From Bordetella parapertussis (GTDB lineage: Bacteria > Pseudomonadota > Gammaproteobacteria > Burkholderiales > SG8-41), in contig CAMDRT010000034.1 of assembly GCA_945906815.1 (NCBI GenBank), forward strand, positions 1 to 53,295: 53,295 nucleotides of DNA, in the 5' to 3' direction. Each line of letters begins with the position of its first letter. Position 1 is the stretch's first letter. Below the pieces are notes generated by a model. The model saw nothing but the letters and a program-made list of their open reading frames with translations, searched no databases and was not told the origin of the DNA. A program made the position numbers and the translations under genes. This document shows, one piece after another, positions 17,883-26,649 of this stretch.

Positions 17883-18653
17883 TTAATTTCTTATGCCATT
17901 GAATAAATTATAAAAATTGTCAGTTGTTTGTTGCGCTATTTGTGCGATGTCACAGCCGCGCAGGCGCGCTATTTCTTCCGCCACATGTTTCACCAGGCTG
18001 GGATCGTTGGTCTTGCCGCGAAACGGTACCGGTGCCAGATACGGCGCATCGGTCTCGATCAACAGCCGCTCCAGGGGCACTTTTTTCGCTACTTCCTTCA
18101 CTGCGGTGGCATTTTTGAAGGTGACTATGCCTGAAAAAGAAATGTAGAACCCCAGTTCCAGCGCGGCTGCCGCTACTTCCCACGACTCGGTAAAGCAGTG
18201 CATCACCCCGCCTGCTGCGCTCGCGCCCTCCTCCTGCATGATGCGCAGGGTGTCTTCCGCTGCCGACCTGGTGTGAATAATCAATGGCTTCGCGCACTGT
18301 TTTGCAGCCCGAATGTGATTTCTGAAACGTTGCCTCTGCCACTCTAAATCGCCATCGAGGCGGTAATAGTCGAGACCTGTTTCTCCGATGGCTACAATTT
18401 TTGGATGCTGCGCCAGTCGGACTAGCTCATCTACCGAAGGTTCGGAAACATCCGGGTAATCGGGGTGCACACCCACTGAAGCATAGAGGTGGGCGTGCGC
18501 CTCAGCCAATGCCAGCACCTTGGGAAAATCCTCAAGGTTCACACTCACGCACAGCGCATGGGTCACTTTATTTTCGCGCATGCGCGCGAAAATATCATCG
18601 AGCTGCTGCGCCAGTTCCGGAAAATCCAGGTGACAGTGTGAGTCGATGAACAT
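17883..18653 (-). CDS. tatD: TatD-family metal-dependent DNase
   Basis: A 256-residue TIM-barrel hydrolase of the TatD/YcfH group. Metal-site motifs seen: DSHCHLDF at the N-terminus, GETGLDYY, IIHTRSA, MHCFTES and IETDAPYLAP. The family trims 3' ends of DNA and acts in repair and nucleic-acid turnover. Its place after holB matches the conserved mltG-tmk-holB-tatD order, and the gap to holB is 6 bases. The pilZ gene often found between holB and tatD is missing. Confidence 0.92.
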   Translation of the reverse strand: MFIDSHCHLDFPELAQQLDDIFARMRENKVTHALCVSVNLEDFPKVLALAEAHAHLYASVGVHPDYPDVSEPSVDELVRLAQHPKIVAIGETGLDYYRLDGDLEWQRQRFRNHIRAAKQCAKPLIIHTRSAAEDTLRIMQEEGASAAGGVMHCFTESWEVAAAALELGFYISFSGIVTFKNATAVKEVAKKVPLERLLIETDAPYLAPVPFRGKTNDPSLVKHVAEEIARLRGCDIAQIAQQTTDNFYNLFNGIRN

Positions 18654-18659
18654 GGCTAT

Positions 18660-19676
18660 TCAAGCCGCCGCATGCTGTGTTTCCACGCGCTGCATAAGTT
18701 GTCCATAGCGCAGCAGCACATCTTCGATCAGCAAGCGCGGGTTTAAGGGGTGATTGACGATTCTTTGAAAACGCACCAGTTCGCGGTGAAAACGTAAAAG
18801 TTCGAGAGGATTCATGCTTTTTACGGTGGAAAGTAATGCATCTTTACGGTCTGGACTGTAACGCAGCGGCTGACCGAAACTCAAGCATGCCAGGTCATAA
18901 GTCCAGCGCTGTAAGGTATTGATAAATTGCGGTATCGGTTGCGCAGCCACGCGCTCGGCCAGCGCCAGGGCGTCAAACGTCGTGCTGGACAACCCGTCGA
19001 GCAGCAGCTTTCTCGCGGCCCAATACTCGGCATTGTCCAACGCCACTGCCAGCAAAGGCGCACCACCGGCTTGTGCCAGCGCCAACTCAGGCTGGGAAAC
19101 GCCGCTCGTTTTTAGCCAGGCGGCCGCCTCCTGTGCTGTGGGCGGCGGCAGTGAAACATGCTGGCAGCGGCTGCGTATAGTGGCCGGCAGCAGATGCGGG
19201 CGGTCGGACACCAGAAAAAAATAAGTGCCGGGCGGCGGTTCTTCAAGGCTTTTTAACAGCGCGTTAGCGGCGTTGACGTTCATCGCCTCGGCGGGTTGAA
19301 TCACCACCGCCTTGGCCCCGCCGCGATGGGCGCTGATGTTGATGAAATCCGCCAAGCTGCGCACCTGAGCTACGGAAATGTCGCGTTTTTTCTTTTTATC
19401 CGGTCCTTCGGCGTCATCTGTCTCTTCCGCAATCTCAGGTTGCAAAATGCGGTAATCCGGATGGTTTTCGGTGTTAAACCAGTGGCAGGCGGCACACGCG
19501 CCACAGGCGCTAAGCGCGGAAACCGGTTTCTCGCACAGCAGGCCCTGGGCCACCGCAGCGGCGAACGCGCGTTTTCCGATACCGGGCGGCCCCTTCAACA
19601 GCAGCGCATGCGGCAAGCTGCCAGCACGCTGCGCAAGCTGCAGGAACACCCGGGTATTCCATGAATAAATAGTCAT
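18660..19676 (-). CDS. holB: DNA polymerase III delta' subunit
   Basis: A 338-residue clamp-loader subunit. The P-loop-like segment GPPGIGKR (about 29-36) and a zinc-binding cluster of Cys residues (CEKP, CGACAAC) are present, followed by the AAA+ segments NALLKSLEEPPPGTYF and TIRSRCQHV, where SRC is the arginine-finger motif of the family. It acts with delta and tau/gamma to load the sliding clamp. The 4-base overlap with tmk marks one transcription unit. Confidence 0.92.
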   Translation of the reverse strand: MTIYSWNTRVFLQLAQRAGSLPHALLLKGPPGIGKRAFAAAVAQGLLCEKPVSALSACGACAACHWFNTENHPDYRILQPEIAEETDDAEGPDKKKKRDISVAQVRSLADFINISAHRGGAKAVVIQPAEAMNVNAANALLKSLEEPPPGTYFFLVSDRPHLLPATIRSRCQHVSLPPPTAQEAAAWLKTSGVSQPELALAQAGGAPLLAVALDNAEYWAARKLLLDGLSSTTFDALALAERVAAQPIPQFINTLQRWTYDLACLSFGQPLRYSPDRKDALLSTVKSMNPLELLRFHRELVRFQRIVNHPLNPRLLIEDVLLRYGQLMQRVETQHAAA

Positions 19677-20296
19677 TTAAAACAATTAGTTATTAACACA
19701 TTTTCAACACTATTCTTAACGCTTTCCAAGGCTGAGGAAGCATCAATTACCGCCACCCGCGACGGATGTTCACGCGCGCGTCGCAGATAGCCTGCCCTCA
19801 CCCGGTCGAAAAATAGGTGGTCTTCCTGCTCAAAGCGATCCGCAGCACGCGCAGCCTGGGTACGCGCTTTACCCAGTACGCTGGGCACATCGAAATACAA
19901 GGTTAAATCGGGCTGCAGACTACCTTGCACCCAGACTTCCAGGGCCGCTATACGCTCCCAGGCCAAGCCACTGCCGCTGGATTGATAAGCAAACGTTGCG
20001 TCGGTAAAGCGGTCGCAGACCACCCAAATGCCCGCATCAAGCGCCGGAAGTATCACTTTGTCCAGATGCTCGCGCCGCGCTGCGAACATCAACAGCGCTT
20101 CGGTATCCGGGTGCAGTTTCTGGTTTTTATCCAACATCAGCGCGCGCAGCTTTTCGCCGGCAGGTGTACCGCCTGGTTCACGCGTAAGCTGCACCTCTAC
20201 GCCACGTGTCTGTAAGAATCCCGGTATCCACGCCAGATGAGTGCTCTTGCCGGCCCCGTCCATGCCTTCCAGGGTGATGAATTTCCCGCGCGTCAT
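19673..20296 (-). CDS. tmk: Thymidylate kinase
   Basis: 207 residues, the usual length. It phosphorylates dTMP to dTDP. The P-loop EGMDGAGKST (about 10-19), the DR motif in VCDRFTDATFAYQ and the lid region (ARTQAARAADRFEQED) are present. It overlaps mltG and holB by 4 bases on either side. Confidence 0.95.
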   Translation of the reverse strand: MTRGKFITLEGMDGAGKSTHLAWIPGFLQTRGVEVQLTREPGGTPAGEKLRALMLDKNQKLHPDTEALLMFAARREHLDKVILPALDAGIWVVCDRFTDATFAYQSSGSGLAWERIAALEVWVQGSLQPDLTLYFDVPSVLGKARTQAARAADRFEQEDHLFFDRVRAGYLRRAREHPSRVAVIDASSALESVKNSVENVLITNCFK

Positions 20297-21303
20297 TTTT
20301 TGCCTGACTTTTGATATTTTGTCACCGCGGCATTGTGTTCATCCAAACTTCTCGAAAACTGTGAACTGCCGTCGCCGCGCGCTACAAAATACAGCATTTT
20401 GCTGTGCGCCGGGTTAAGCGCGGCCTGAATCGCAGCCAACCCCGGCATGGCTATGGGTGTGGGCGGCAGACCACCCCGCGTATAGGTATTCCACGGCGTA
20501 TCGGCCCGTAAATCGCGACGGCGCAAATTGCCGTCAAAATCATCCCCCATGCCGTAAATTACCGTCGGATCGGTTTGCAGACGCATAGTGATGCGCAGCC
20601 GATTGACAAAAACCGAGCTAATCATAGCCCGGTCGGCTGCTTTGCCGGTTTCCTTTTCGATGATGGAGGCCAGAATCAAGGCTTCGTAGGGTGACGCTAG
20701 TGGTAAATCGGCCGCGCGTTTGCTCCATTGTGCGCTCAGATGGGTCTGCATCAAGCGGTGCGCGCGGCGCAGCACGGTCAAATCGCTCGCGCCGCGTGAA
20801 AAATAGAACGTTTCAGGAAATATCCAACCTTCTGCTTGTGCATCGGGGATACCCAGCGCGCGCGCGATGGCTTGATGGGTGAGACCCTGCGTATCGTGTT
20901 TCAGCGCCTCGTGAGTATCGAGCGCCTGACGGATTTGCGTAAACGTCCAGCCGTCGATAAAGCGCACGCTCGATTGCGTGGCATCGCCGCGGGTCATTTT
21001 CTGCAGCAGGTGCAGAGGCGAAAGCGGCGACTCGAACTCATAATTTCCAGCTTTGATCTGCGCTGCATCGCCACGCACGCGGCCCAGAACTTCAAACAAA
21101 ACCGCCCCACCGGGCACGCTCAGCACGCCCAGCGCTTGCAGCTCGCGTGCCACACTGCGCAGATTGCTACCGAACTTCAAGTCGTAAACCACGCTCGCCG
21201 GTTTAAACGCAAGCTCGTGCAGAGCAAACAAATACAAGCCGCCGGCTGTGAGGGCAGGCAGTGCCAATACGGCAATGAGAATCCGCTTCAACCAGTACCG
21301 CAT
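20293..21303 (-). CDS. mltG: Endolytic murein transglycosylase MltG (YceG)
   Basis: 336 residues. One N-terminal membrane anchor (about 7-28) is followed by a LysM-like region and the YceG catalytic domain with the essential Glu in LASIIEKETG; DPTVIYGMGD and NTYTRGGLPPTPIAMPG are family landmarks. The enzyme ends nascent glycan strands in the periplasm. pabC, often the gene upstream, is absent: a Bug-family gene ends only 8 bases before the start. Confidence 0.95.
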   Translation of the reverse strand: MRYWLKRILIAVLALPALTAGGLYLFALHELAFKPASVVYDLKFGSNLRSVARELQALGVLSVPGGAVLFEVLGRVRGDAAQIKAGNYEFESPLSPLHLLQKMTRGDATQSSVRFIDGWTFTQIRQALDTHEALKHDTQGLTHQAIARALGIPDAQAEGWIFPETFYFSRGASDLTVLRRAHRLMQTHLSAQWSKRAADLPLASPYEALILASIIEKETGKAADRAMISSVFVNRLRITMRLQTDPTVIYGMGDDFDGNLRRRDLRADTPWNTYTRGGLPPTPIAMPGLAAIQAALNPAHSKMLYFVARGDGSSQFSRSLDEHNAAVTKYQKSGKK

Positions 21304-21311
21304 TATCGCAA

Positions 21312-22292
21312 TTACTCCGCGCGCAGCCCCGCAGCACTAACCACCGTCTGCCAACGGCTCAGGTCGCGCGCTATCAGCGCCGCAAATTCCTCGCGCGTGC
21401 TGGTGCGTGCTTCCCCGCCCTGATTGGCAAAGCGCTCGCGCACTTCGTTACTGCTAGCGATTTGCACCAGCTCGGCATTAAGCCGTGTGAGTAGGTTTGA
21501 CGGGGTGGCAGCGGGGGCCAACACGCCATACCAGGTTGAAGTTTCAAAGTCGGGTAAACCCTGTTCGACCAGAGGCCGCACCTCCGGCAGTACTGCGGCG
21601 CGCGTACGGCTGGTAACGCCCAGCGCTTTCAACTTGCCGCTTTTCACCAGCGGCGCGGCATTGGTGATGCCGGACATCACCAGTTCGATATGTCCGCCCA
21701 CCAGATCTATCACCGCGGGCGCCACGCCCTTGTACGGCACGTGCGTCAAATCCACTTTGGCCTGATGCTTGAATAATTCGGTCACCAGATTGATTACGCT
21801 GCCGACGCCTGACGAGCCGTAGCGTAGCTTGCCGGGATGCGCGCGCGCATATGCGATGAGTTCCTGCACCGAGTTAGCCGCCACCGACGGATGCACCACC
21901 AGCACCGCCGGTTGCTCGAACACCAGTGACAGCGGCGCGAGATCGCGCTGCACCTCATACGGCAGCTTGCGATTGACAGCGGCATTCATGGTCAACGCCG
22001 TGGAGCCGATCAGCAAAGTGTAGCCGTCGGGCGTGGCCTTGGCGACCAGATCGGCGCCTACCGCTGATCCGCCGCCTTCACGATTGAACACCACCACAGT
22101 TTGGCCGAGGCGCTGGCCCAGCCGCTCCGCTATCACGCGCGCAAGGATGTCTGCCACTCCCGCGGGGGCGTAGGGCACGACCATACGTACGGGTTTGACG
22201 GGGTACGCCTCCCCTGAAGGGGTCGCTAGCGGTTGGGCAACGACCGCGTTTACAGAAAACAGCAGCGACACACCGACACTAGTACGCTTCAT
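21312..22292 (-). CDS. Bug-family tripartite tricarboxylate transporter solute-binding protein
   Basis: 326 residues. A signal peptide of about 19 residues is followed by the family hallmark YPVKPVRMVVPYAPAGVADILAR and the ligand-site segments ATPDGYTLLIGS and THVPYKGVAPAVIDL. Bug proteins bind carboxylates in the periplasm. No TctA/TctB membrane genes lie in the window, so it either serves a distant transporter or acts as a sensor. Its ATG overlaps the acyl-CoA dehydrogenase stop (ATGA), which makes it the last gene of the GST-ECH-ACAD-Bug operon. The ligand may be related to the substrate of those enzymes. Confidence 0.9.
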   Translation of the reverse strand: MKRTSVGVSLLFSVNAVVAQPLATPSGEAYPVKPVRMVVPYAPAGVADILARVIAERLGQRLGQTVVVFNREGGGSAVGADLVAKATPDGYTLLIGSTALTMNAAVNRKLPYEVQRDLAPLSLVFEQPAVLVVHPSVAANSVQELIAYARAHPGKLRYGSSGVGSVINLVTELFKHQAKVDLTHVPYKGVAPAVIDLVGGHIELVMSGITNAAPLVKSGKLKALGVTSRTRAAVLPEVRPLVEQGLPDFETSTWYGVLAPAATPSNLLTRLNAELVQIASSNEVRERFANQGGEARTSTREEFAALIARDLSRWQTVVSAAGLRAE

Positions 22293-23452
22293 GCTGTACG
22301 CTTTAACACATCACGCGCGATCAGCATGCGCTGAATCTCGGACGAACCTTCACCGATACGGTAATGCCGCACGTCACGGTACATGCGCTCGATCGGATAG
22401 CCCTGCACTATCCCCATACCGCCGTGGATCTGCACCGCGCGGTCAGCCACGCGCCCTACCATCTCGGAGCAATACAGTTTGCACACACTGGGCGCGGTGC
22501 CGACATCAATGCCGGCATCGATTTGACGCAGTGTCTCGTACACCATCGCCCGCGCGGCAATCAGATCGACCTCGGAATCCGCCAGCATCCACTGTATCGC
22601 CTGACGCTCGGCCAGCGGATGGCCGAAGGTCACGCGCGTCTTCGCATACTGCGCGGACATTTCCAGCAAACGGTCCGCCGTGCCTATGCACGAACACGAC
22701 ACCGCCATGCGGCCATCGCGCAGCGATTCCTTCGCCAGATCGAAGCCCTGCCCAGGCCGGCCCAGCACCGCGCTGTCCGCCACCCTGCAATTGTCGAATT
22801 CAATTTCGGCGAGCTTGATCACATCCGACCCCATCGTGGTATCGACGCGCGTGATATTGAGCCCCGGTGTGCCGCGATCCAGCAGAAATGCGGTGACGCC
22901 GCCGCGTGTGCGTTTGAGCGCATCGCTGATGGCGATCACGGTGATGAAGTCGGCTTCATGCGCGCCGTTGATGAAATGCTTGCGTCCGTTGATGATCCAA
23001 CCACTGTCTGTTTTTTCCGCGCGTGTAGTCATGGCGGAATTGTCGGAGCCGGCTGCAGGTTCGGTGAGGGCAAAGGCAGTGCGTTGGGTGCCCTGCATGA
23101 GACCCGTCAGATATTTGCTGCGCTGTTGTGGCGTGCCGTGGCGCGCGATGGCGATCGGTGTGAGACCGCCGCCGCCACTGGCGAGCAAACCGAAGATGCG
23201 ATGCGAACGGCTGAATTCTTCCAGCATCAGACAGTACGGAAACATGCCCATGCCGGCGCCGCCTACCTCCACCGGCAAGCGCATCGATAGGTAACCGTGT
23301 TTGCCCAACAAGGGCAATACATGCGGCGGCAATTCACCACTGGCGTCGATGGATTTTTCCAGCGGCTCAAGCTCGGCTCTGACGAAGCGGCGCAGCGCAT
23401 CGCGCATCTGCGTTAATTCAGATGACAGTTCCGGTATCTGCGTAGAGGCCAT
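22289..23452 (-). CDS. Acyl-CoA dehydrogenase
   Basis: About 387 residues, the usual length of a flavin-dependent acyl-CoA dehydrogenase. Seen: FALTEPAAGSDNSAM (FAD-binding segment), GWIINGRKHFINGA and the C-terminal QIHGGMGIVQGYPIERMYRD with YRIGEGSSEIQ. It would introduce an alpha-beta double bond into an acyl-CoA, feeding the adjacent enoyl-CoA hydratase. ATG at 23452 is 1 base past the hydratase stop; GTG at 23461, overlapping that stop, is an alternative. Chain specificity cannot be told. Confidence 0.9.
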   Translation of the reverse strand: MASTQIPELSSELTQMRDALRRFVRAELEPLEKSIDASGELPPHVLPLLGKHGYLSMRLPVEVGGAGMGMFPYCLMLEEFSRSHRIFGLLASGGGGLTPIAIARHGTPQQRSKYLTGLMQGTQRTAFALTEPAAGSDNSAMTTRAEKTDSGWIINGRKHFINGAHEADFITVIAISDALKRTRGGVTAFLLDRGTPGLNITRVDTTMGSDVIKLAEIEFDNCRVADSAVLGRPGQGFDLAKESLRDGRMAVSCSCIGTADRLLEMSAQYAKTRVTFGHPLAERQAIQWMLADSEVDLIAARAMVYETLRQIDAGIDVGTAPSVCKLYCSEMVGRVADRAVQIHGGMGIVQGYPIERMYRDVRHYRIGEGSSEIQRMLIARDVLKRTA

Positions 23453-23453
23453 G

Positions 23454-24185
23454 TCATTCACCGCCAGCCGCGCGCCAGTCGACCATCGCGCGCTCCGCTA
23501 GTTCCAGCGCGGCGCGCATGGGTGTACGCATCCAGGCTTTGCTTGCGGCAAAAGCGCGCGGGTTTTTCGCCATCAGGTCACGCGCAAACTTCTCACCATG
23601 GGCACTAACCTCGGCCTGTGGCACGAGCATGCGCACCAGGCCACGGCGCTCGGCCTCGACAGCGCTCAAATTGCGGCCGCTTTGCACCAGCTCATACGCC
23701 AACGCACCGCCGATCAGCGGATCCAGTATCGCCAGCCCTGCCAAAGGCGGTGTGCCCAGATCAATTTCCGGCAGAGCGAACACCGCTGATTGCGATGCCA
23801 CGATCACATCCGCCAAGGCTGCGATCATGAAACCACCGCCGCTGGCCACACCGTTCACCGCCGCAACCACCGGCTTTTCAAAATCAACCAGCGCCATCAA
23901 CAACGAAAAAAACGACGTCGAGCGCGCTTGCTGGAATGCCTCAGCCGCCAGCGTCGAAGTCTGGCGCACATCCACACCACCGGAAAACACGCGCTCGCCC
24001 GCGCCGCGAATCAACAGCCCACGCAGCGCTGAGTCGTTGCGCGCCTGACGCAGGATTTCGGCCAGTGCCTGCGTCATTGCAAGCGTCATGGCATTGGCTT
24101 TGTGCGCGCGATTGAGCGTGATGAGCAATAAGCCATCACGCTTTTCAAGCAGGAGTTCCGGCAAGGCGTTGCTTGCGATGTCCAT
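23454..24185 (-). CDS. Enoyl-CoA hydratase/isomerase family protein
   Basis: 243 residues from ATG at 24185, chosen because it lies 7 bases after the GST stop and directly precedes the crotonase fold; the longer frame to 24338 would overlap GST. Oxyanion-hole segments are VFSGGVDVRQTS and GVASGGGFMIAALADV. Where a hydratase has its second catalytic Glu the segment reads LPEIDLGTPPL, so hydratase chemistry is plausible but isomerase or hydrolase activity is not excluded. It is coupled to the acyl-CoA dehydrogenase gene. Confidence 0.88.
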   Translation of the reverse strand: MDIASNALPELLLEKRDGLLLITLNRAHKANAMTLAMTQALAEILRQARNDSALRGLLIRGAGERVFSGGVDVRQTSTLAAEAFQQARSTSFFSLLMALVDFEKPVVAAVNGVASGGGFMIAALADVIVASQSAVFALPEIDLGTPPLAGLAILDPLIGGALAYELVQSGRNLSAVEAERRGLVRMLVPQAEVSAHGEKFARDLMAKNPRAFAASKAWMRTPMRAALELAERAMVDWRAAGGE

Positions 24186-24192
24186 ACCGCTG

Positions 24193-24810
24193 CTACACCG
24201 GCGGTGTGAAATCCGCTGGCTGAGTCTTGATGAACGAAGGGCGTGCCGCGATGACTGCGTGCCACGCTGTGAGTTTCGGCGCACTGCCGCGCCAATCATG
24301 CGGGTAGCGGAAATCGACGTATTGCAAGGCGACGCCAAGTATCAGGTCCGCCAGACTGAAGCGGTTGCCGACCAGAAATTCACCGCCTTTGAAGTTGTTT
24401 TCAGCCAGCGCAATGCCGCGCTGAACGCGACCCTCTTCACGCGCCATTTTGTCGCGCAACTGATGCTCGGGCGGGCGGCGCGTCTCGAAAATGCGTTGTA
24501 TCGCGGCATCGATAATGCCATTGCCCAGCGCTTGCCAGCGTTGCGCCTCCCAGTAACCCACCGGATCACGTGGCGTAAATGAACGGCCATCGACGTGATC
24601 CAGAAAATGCACCACCAGCGCCGACTCAAATAAATAGTCATTGGGGGCGATTTCCAGCACGGGAATCTTGCTCAACGGGTTTTTGTCGATGATCGGGCTG
24701 TTATCACCCCACGGATCTTCGATCACGAACTCCACCGCCAGGCTTTTCTCTTCAATCAGCACGCGCGCCTTGCGCACATACGGCGAGGTCGGCGATCCAT
24801 ATAGCTTCAT
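24193..24810 (-). CDS. Glutathione S-transferase family protein
   Basis: 205 residues from ATG at 24810, preceded by a good GGGAG ribosome-binding site; a longer frame to 24894 lacks family sequence. The N-terminal thioredoxin fold begins MKLYGSPTSPYVRKARV, with S7/S10 near the glutathione site; the cis-Pro is in KIPVLE and the glutathione gamma-Glu contact in FESALVVHFL. The C-terminal helical domain holds FSLADLILG. It opens the operon GST-ECH-ACAD-Bug and is divergent from the dioxygenase operon across a 171-base region with a strong palindrome. Confidence 0.9.
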   Translation of the reverse strand: MKLYGSPTSPYVRKARVLIEEKSLAVEFVIEDPWGDNSPIIDKNPLSKIPVLEIAPNDYLFESALVVHFLDHVDGRSFTPRDPVGYWEAQRWQALGNGIIDAAIQRIFETRRPPEHQLRDKMAREEGRVQRGIALAENNFKGGEFLVGNRFSLADLILGVALQYVDFRYPHDWRGSAPKLTAWHAVIAARPSFIKTQPADFTPPV

Positions 24811-24915
24811 AATGTACTCCCTTGATTGCAGATTGATGGCGAGGCCGTATTCTACTCGGTCTACTCTGTCAGCGGCGCTGCAGCCCTTCCCCACGATGCG
24901 CCACAGGATGCGCCC

Positions 24916-24933
24916 TTTCCGCTGAAGCGGAAA
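24916..24933. promoter_or_regulatory. 18-bp palindrome in divergent promoter region
   Basis: TTTCCGCT-GA-AGCGGAAA has perfect 8-base arms with a 2-base centre, midway between the divergent GST (start 24810) and dioxygenase (start 24982) genes. Three GATGCGCC direct repeats (24895, 24907, 24942) surround it. It is probably an operator for a dimeric regulator acting on one or both operons; no regulator gene is adjacent. Confidence 0.55.
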
Positions 24934-24981
24934 TTCGCTACGATGCGCCTCCTGCTATTCAAGCACCTTTAGGGAATTTCC

Positions 24982-25875
24982 ATGATTACCGTCACCCGTG
25001 TCGGAAAGCACCTCGGCGCCGAAATTTCGGGCGTCGATCTGTCGCAGCCGCTGGACGACAACACTTTCGCGCAGATCGCCAGCGCTTTTTTCGACAACGA
25101 AGTGGCGTTTTTTCGCAATCAAAACATCACGCCGGCACAGCAAATCGCCTTTACCAGGCGTTTTGGCATCCTCGAAGCGCATGTACGCAAGGAAAGCCGT
25201 CTGGGAGGTCATGACGAAATTTTCGTGCTGTCGAACCAAGTGGATGCGCAGGGCAAAGCCATCGGCGCCCAGGATGCTGGCCGCTACTGGCACAGCGATC
25301 TTTCGTACAAGCGCGAGCCGAGCATGTTGTCGGCATTATATGCAGTGGAAGTGCCGGTAAAGGATGGGGTGGCACTCGGCAACACCTATTTCGCCAGCAC
25401 CACGGCCGCCTACAACGCGCTGCCGGAGGCGACGAAACAACGCCTCGCCGGCATGAGAAACGTCCACAGCTACCGCGAATACCGCCTCAAAAACTATGCC
25501 GCGCAGCAGGACGAAATGCAGCGTGGCATCCGCACCGTGCAGGAACATGCGCCCACCGCGGAGCAATTGGCCAGCGTTCCGGATACCGAAATGGATGTGC
25601 TGCGCACGCATCCAGTGACCGGGCGCAAGGGCATGTTCATCAACCAGGGCCACACCTCGCATCTCACCGGCATGCCGCGCGCGAATAGCGATGCGCTGCT
25701 GGCCGAACTCTACGCGCACATCACGCAGCCGGAGTTCATCTATGGGCACAGTTGGCGCCCCGGCGATTTGCTGATGTGGGACAACATCGCCGTGCAGCAC
25801 AAGGCGACGTTTGATTACGACCCGCTGCCAAGGCTGATGTACCGCACCACGGTGCGTGGGCCAGCGGTGGCATAA
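24982..25875 (+). CDS. TauD/TfdA-family 2-oxoglutarate/Fe(II) dioxygenase
   Basis: 297 residues. The iron ligands are H104 and D106 (YWHSDLSY) and H273 (VQHKATFDY); R288 would hold 2-oxoglutarate. The family N-terminus GAEISGVDLSQPLDD is clear. Such enzymes hydroxylate sulfonates, phenoxyacids or other carboxylates, releasing succinate and CO2. An AGGGA ribosome-binding site lies about 8 bases before the ATG. It is the first gene of a plus-strand run reaching 30565. The substrate is unknown; neighbours suggest a carboxylic acid that is later CoA-activated. Confidence 0.92.
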   Translation: MITVTRVGKHLGAEISGVDLSQPLDDNTFAQIASAFFDNEVAFFRNQNITPAQQIAFTRRFGILEAHVRKESRLGGHDEIFVLSNQVDAQGKAIGAQDAGRYWHSDLSYKREPSMLSALYAVEVPVKDGVALGNTYFASTTAAYNALPEATKQRLAGMRNVHSYREYRLKNYAAQQDEMQRGIRTVQEHAPTAEQLASVPDTEMDVLRTHPVTGRKGMFINQGHTSHLTGMPRANSDALLAELYAHITQPEFIYGHSWRPGDLLMWDNIAVQHKATFDYDPLPRLMYRTTVRGPAVA

Positions 25876-25880
25876 ATGCA

Positions 25881-25945
25881 GTTAAGAGTTAAGAGTCAGG
25901 AGTAAGCCCGCTGCGGTGGTCTTTCACTCTCAACTCTCAACTCTG
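25881..25945. repeat. Heptamer-iterated inverted repeat, element 1
   Basis: Left half: words such as GTTAAGA, GTTAAGA, GTCAGGA with a strict 7-base step. Right half: TCACTCT, CAACTCT, CAACTCT, their near reverse complement. The halves can pair as a hairpin around a GC-rich loop. It starts 6 bases after the dioxygenase stop. Confidence 0.7.
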
Positions 25946-25971
25946 TAATCCAAACCTCCCCAAAGGCATAT

Positions 25972-26649
25972 ATGCAAGCACAAGGCTTAATCACCGTCAG
26001 ACTCCACACTGCTGCGCAATACGAGGACGAATTCAACGACTGGTATAACCTAGAACATGTGCCACAGGTGACCGCCCTGCCCGGCTTCGTGTGCACGCGA
26101 CGTTATTGCTGCGACAGCGCCGACATACGTTATCTCGCGTGGTATGAAACCACTGACGAAAAGGTGGAGTCCGGCGCGCATTTCCACAGCATCGTCAGCG
26201 ATCCTACGCCGTGGTCACAACGCATGCGCAAACTCTATGGCAATCATCGGGAACGCATGAATTTCAAATTGATGTGCGACGTGGGCCAGGCGCCCGCGCC
26301 TGATGCGCCGTGGATGTATATCGTGCATACCGATATTCCGGGTCATATCGTTGACGAATACAACGCCTGGTACGACAAAGAGCACCTGCCACGCTGCGCC
26401 GGCATCCCCGGGGTGCTGCGGGCACGGCGCTACGTGGCGACCACCGGCAATCCCAAGTATCTGACGGCCTACGAACTCAGCGGCCCCGATGTATGGGAAA
26501 GCCCTGCCGCGCTGGCGGCGCGCAAAACACCCTGGACCGAGAAAATGCGCTCGCTGTTCAGCAATACACGCCGAGTGTTGTATCAGTTGGTGGCGCCTAG
26601 CGTTACGCACCAGCAGGCCATCCACAGGCAGCGGCCCACCGTCACATGA
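25972..26649 (+). CDS. EthD-like dimeric alpha-beta barrel protein, duplicated
   Basis: 225 residues made of two ferredoxin-like halves: EDEFNDWYNLEHVPQVTALPGF (shown here in part) near residues 18-39 and DEYNAWYDKEHLPRCAGIPG in the second half. The WYxxEH signature matches EthD/stress-responsive barrel proteins, which bind small aromatic or polyketide-like ligands and can act as monooxygenases or lyases. The last 15 residues look unstructured and overlap the next gene by 4 bases. The catalytic role is unknown; position after the dioxygenase suggests work on its product or substrate. Confidence 0.75.
   Translation: MQAQGLITVRLHTAAQYEDEFNDWYNLEHVPQVTALPGFVCTRRYCCDSADIRYLAWYETTDEKVESGAHFHSIVSDPTPWSQRMRKLYGNHRERMNFKLMCDVGQAPAPDAPWMYIVHTDIPGHIVDEYNAWYDKEHLPRCAGIPGVLRARRYVATTGNPKYLTAYELSGPDVWESPAALAARKTPWTEKMRSLFSNTRRVLYQLVAPSVTHQQAIHRQRPTVT

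Noticed and set aside
22364..23290. Long plus-strand frame opposite the acyl-CoA dehydrogenase
   Set aside because: It mirrors a clear family gene, has His/Arg-rich composition typical of antisense frames in GC-rich DNA, and shows no domain.
24186..24338. N-terminal extension of the enoyl-CoA hydratase at 23454-24185
   Set aside because: It overlaps the GST gene and is Arg/Ser-rich without family sequence.
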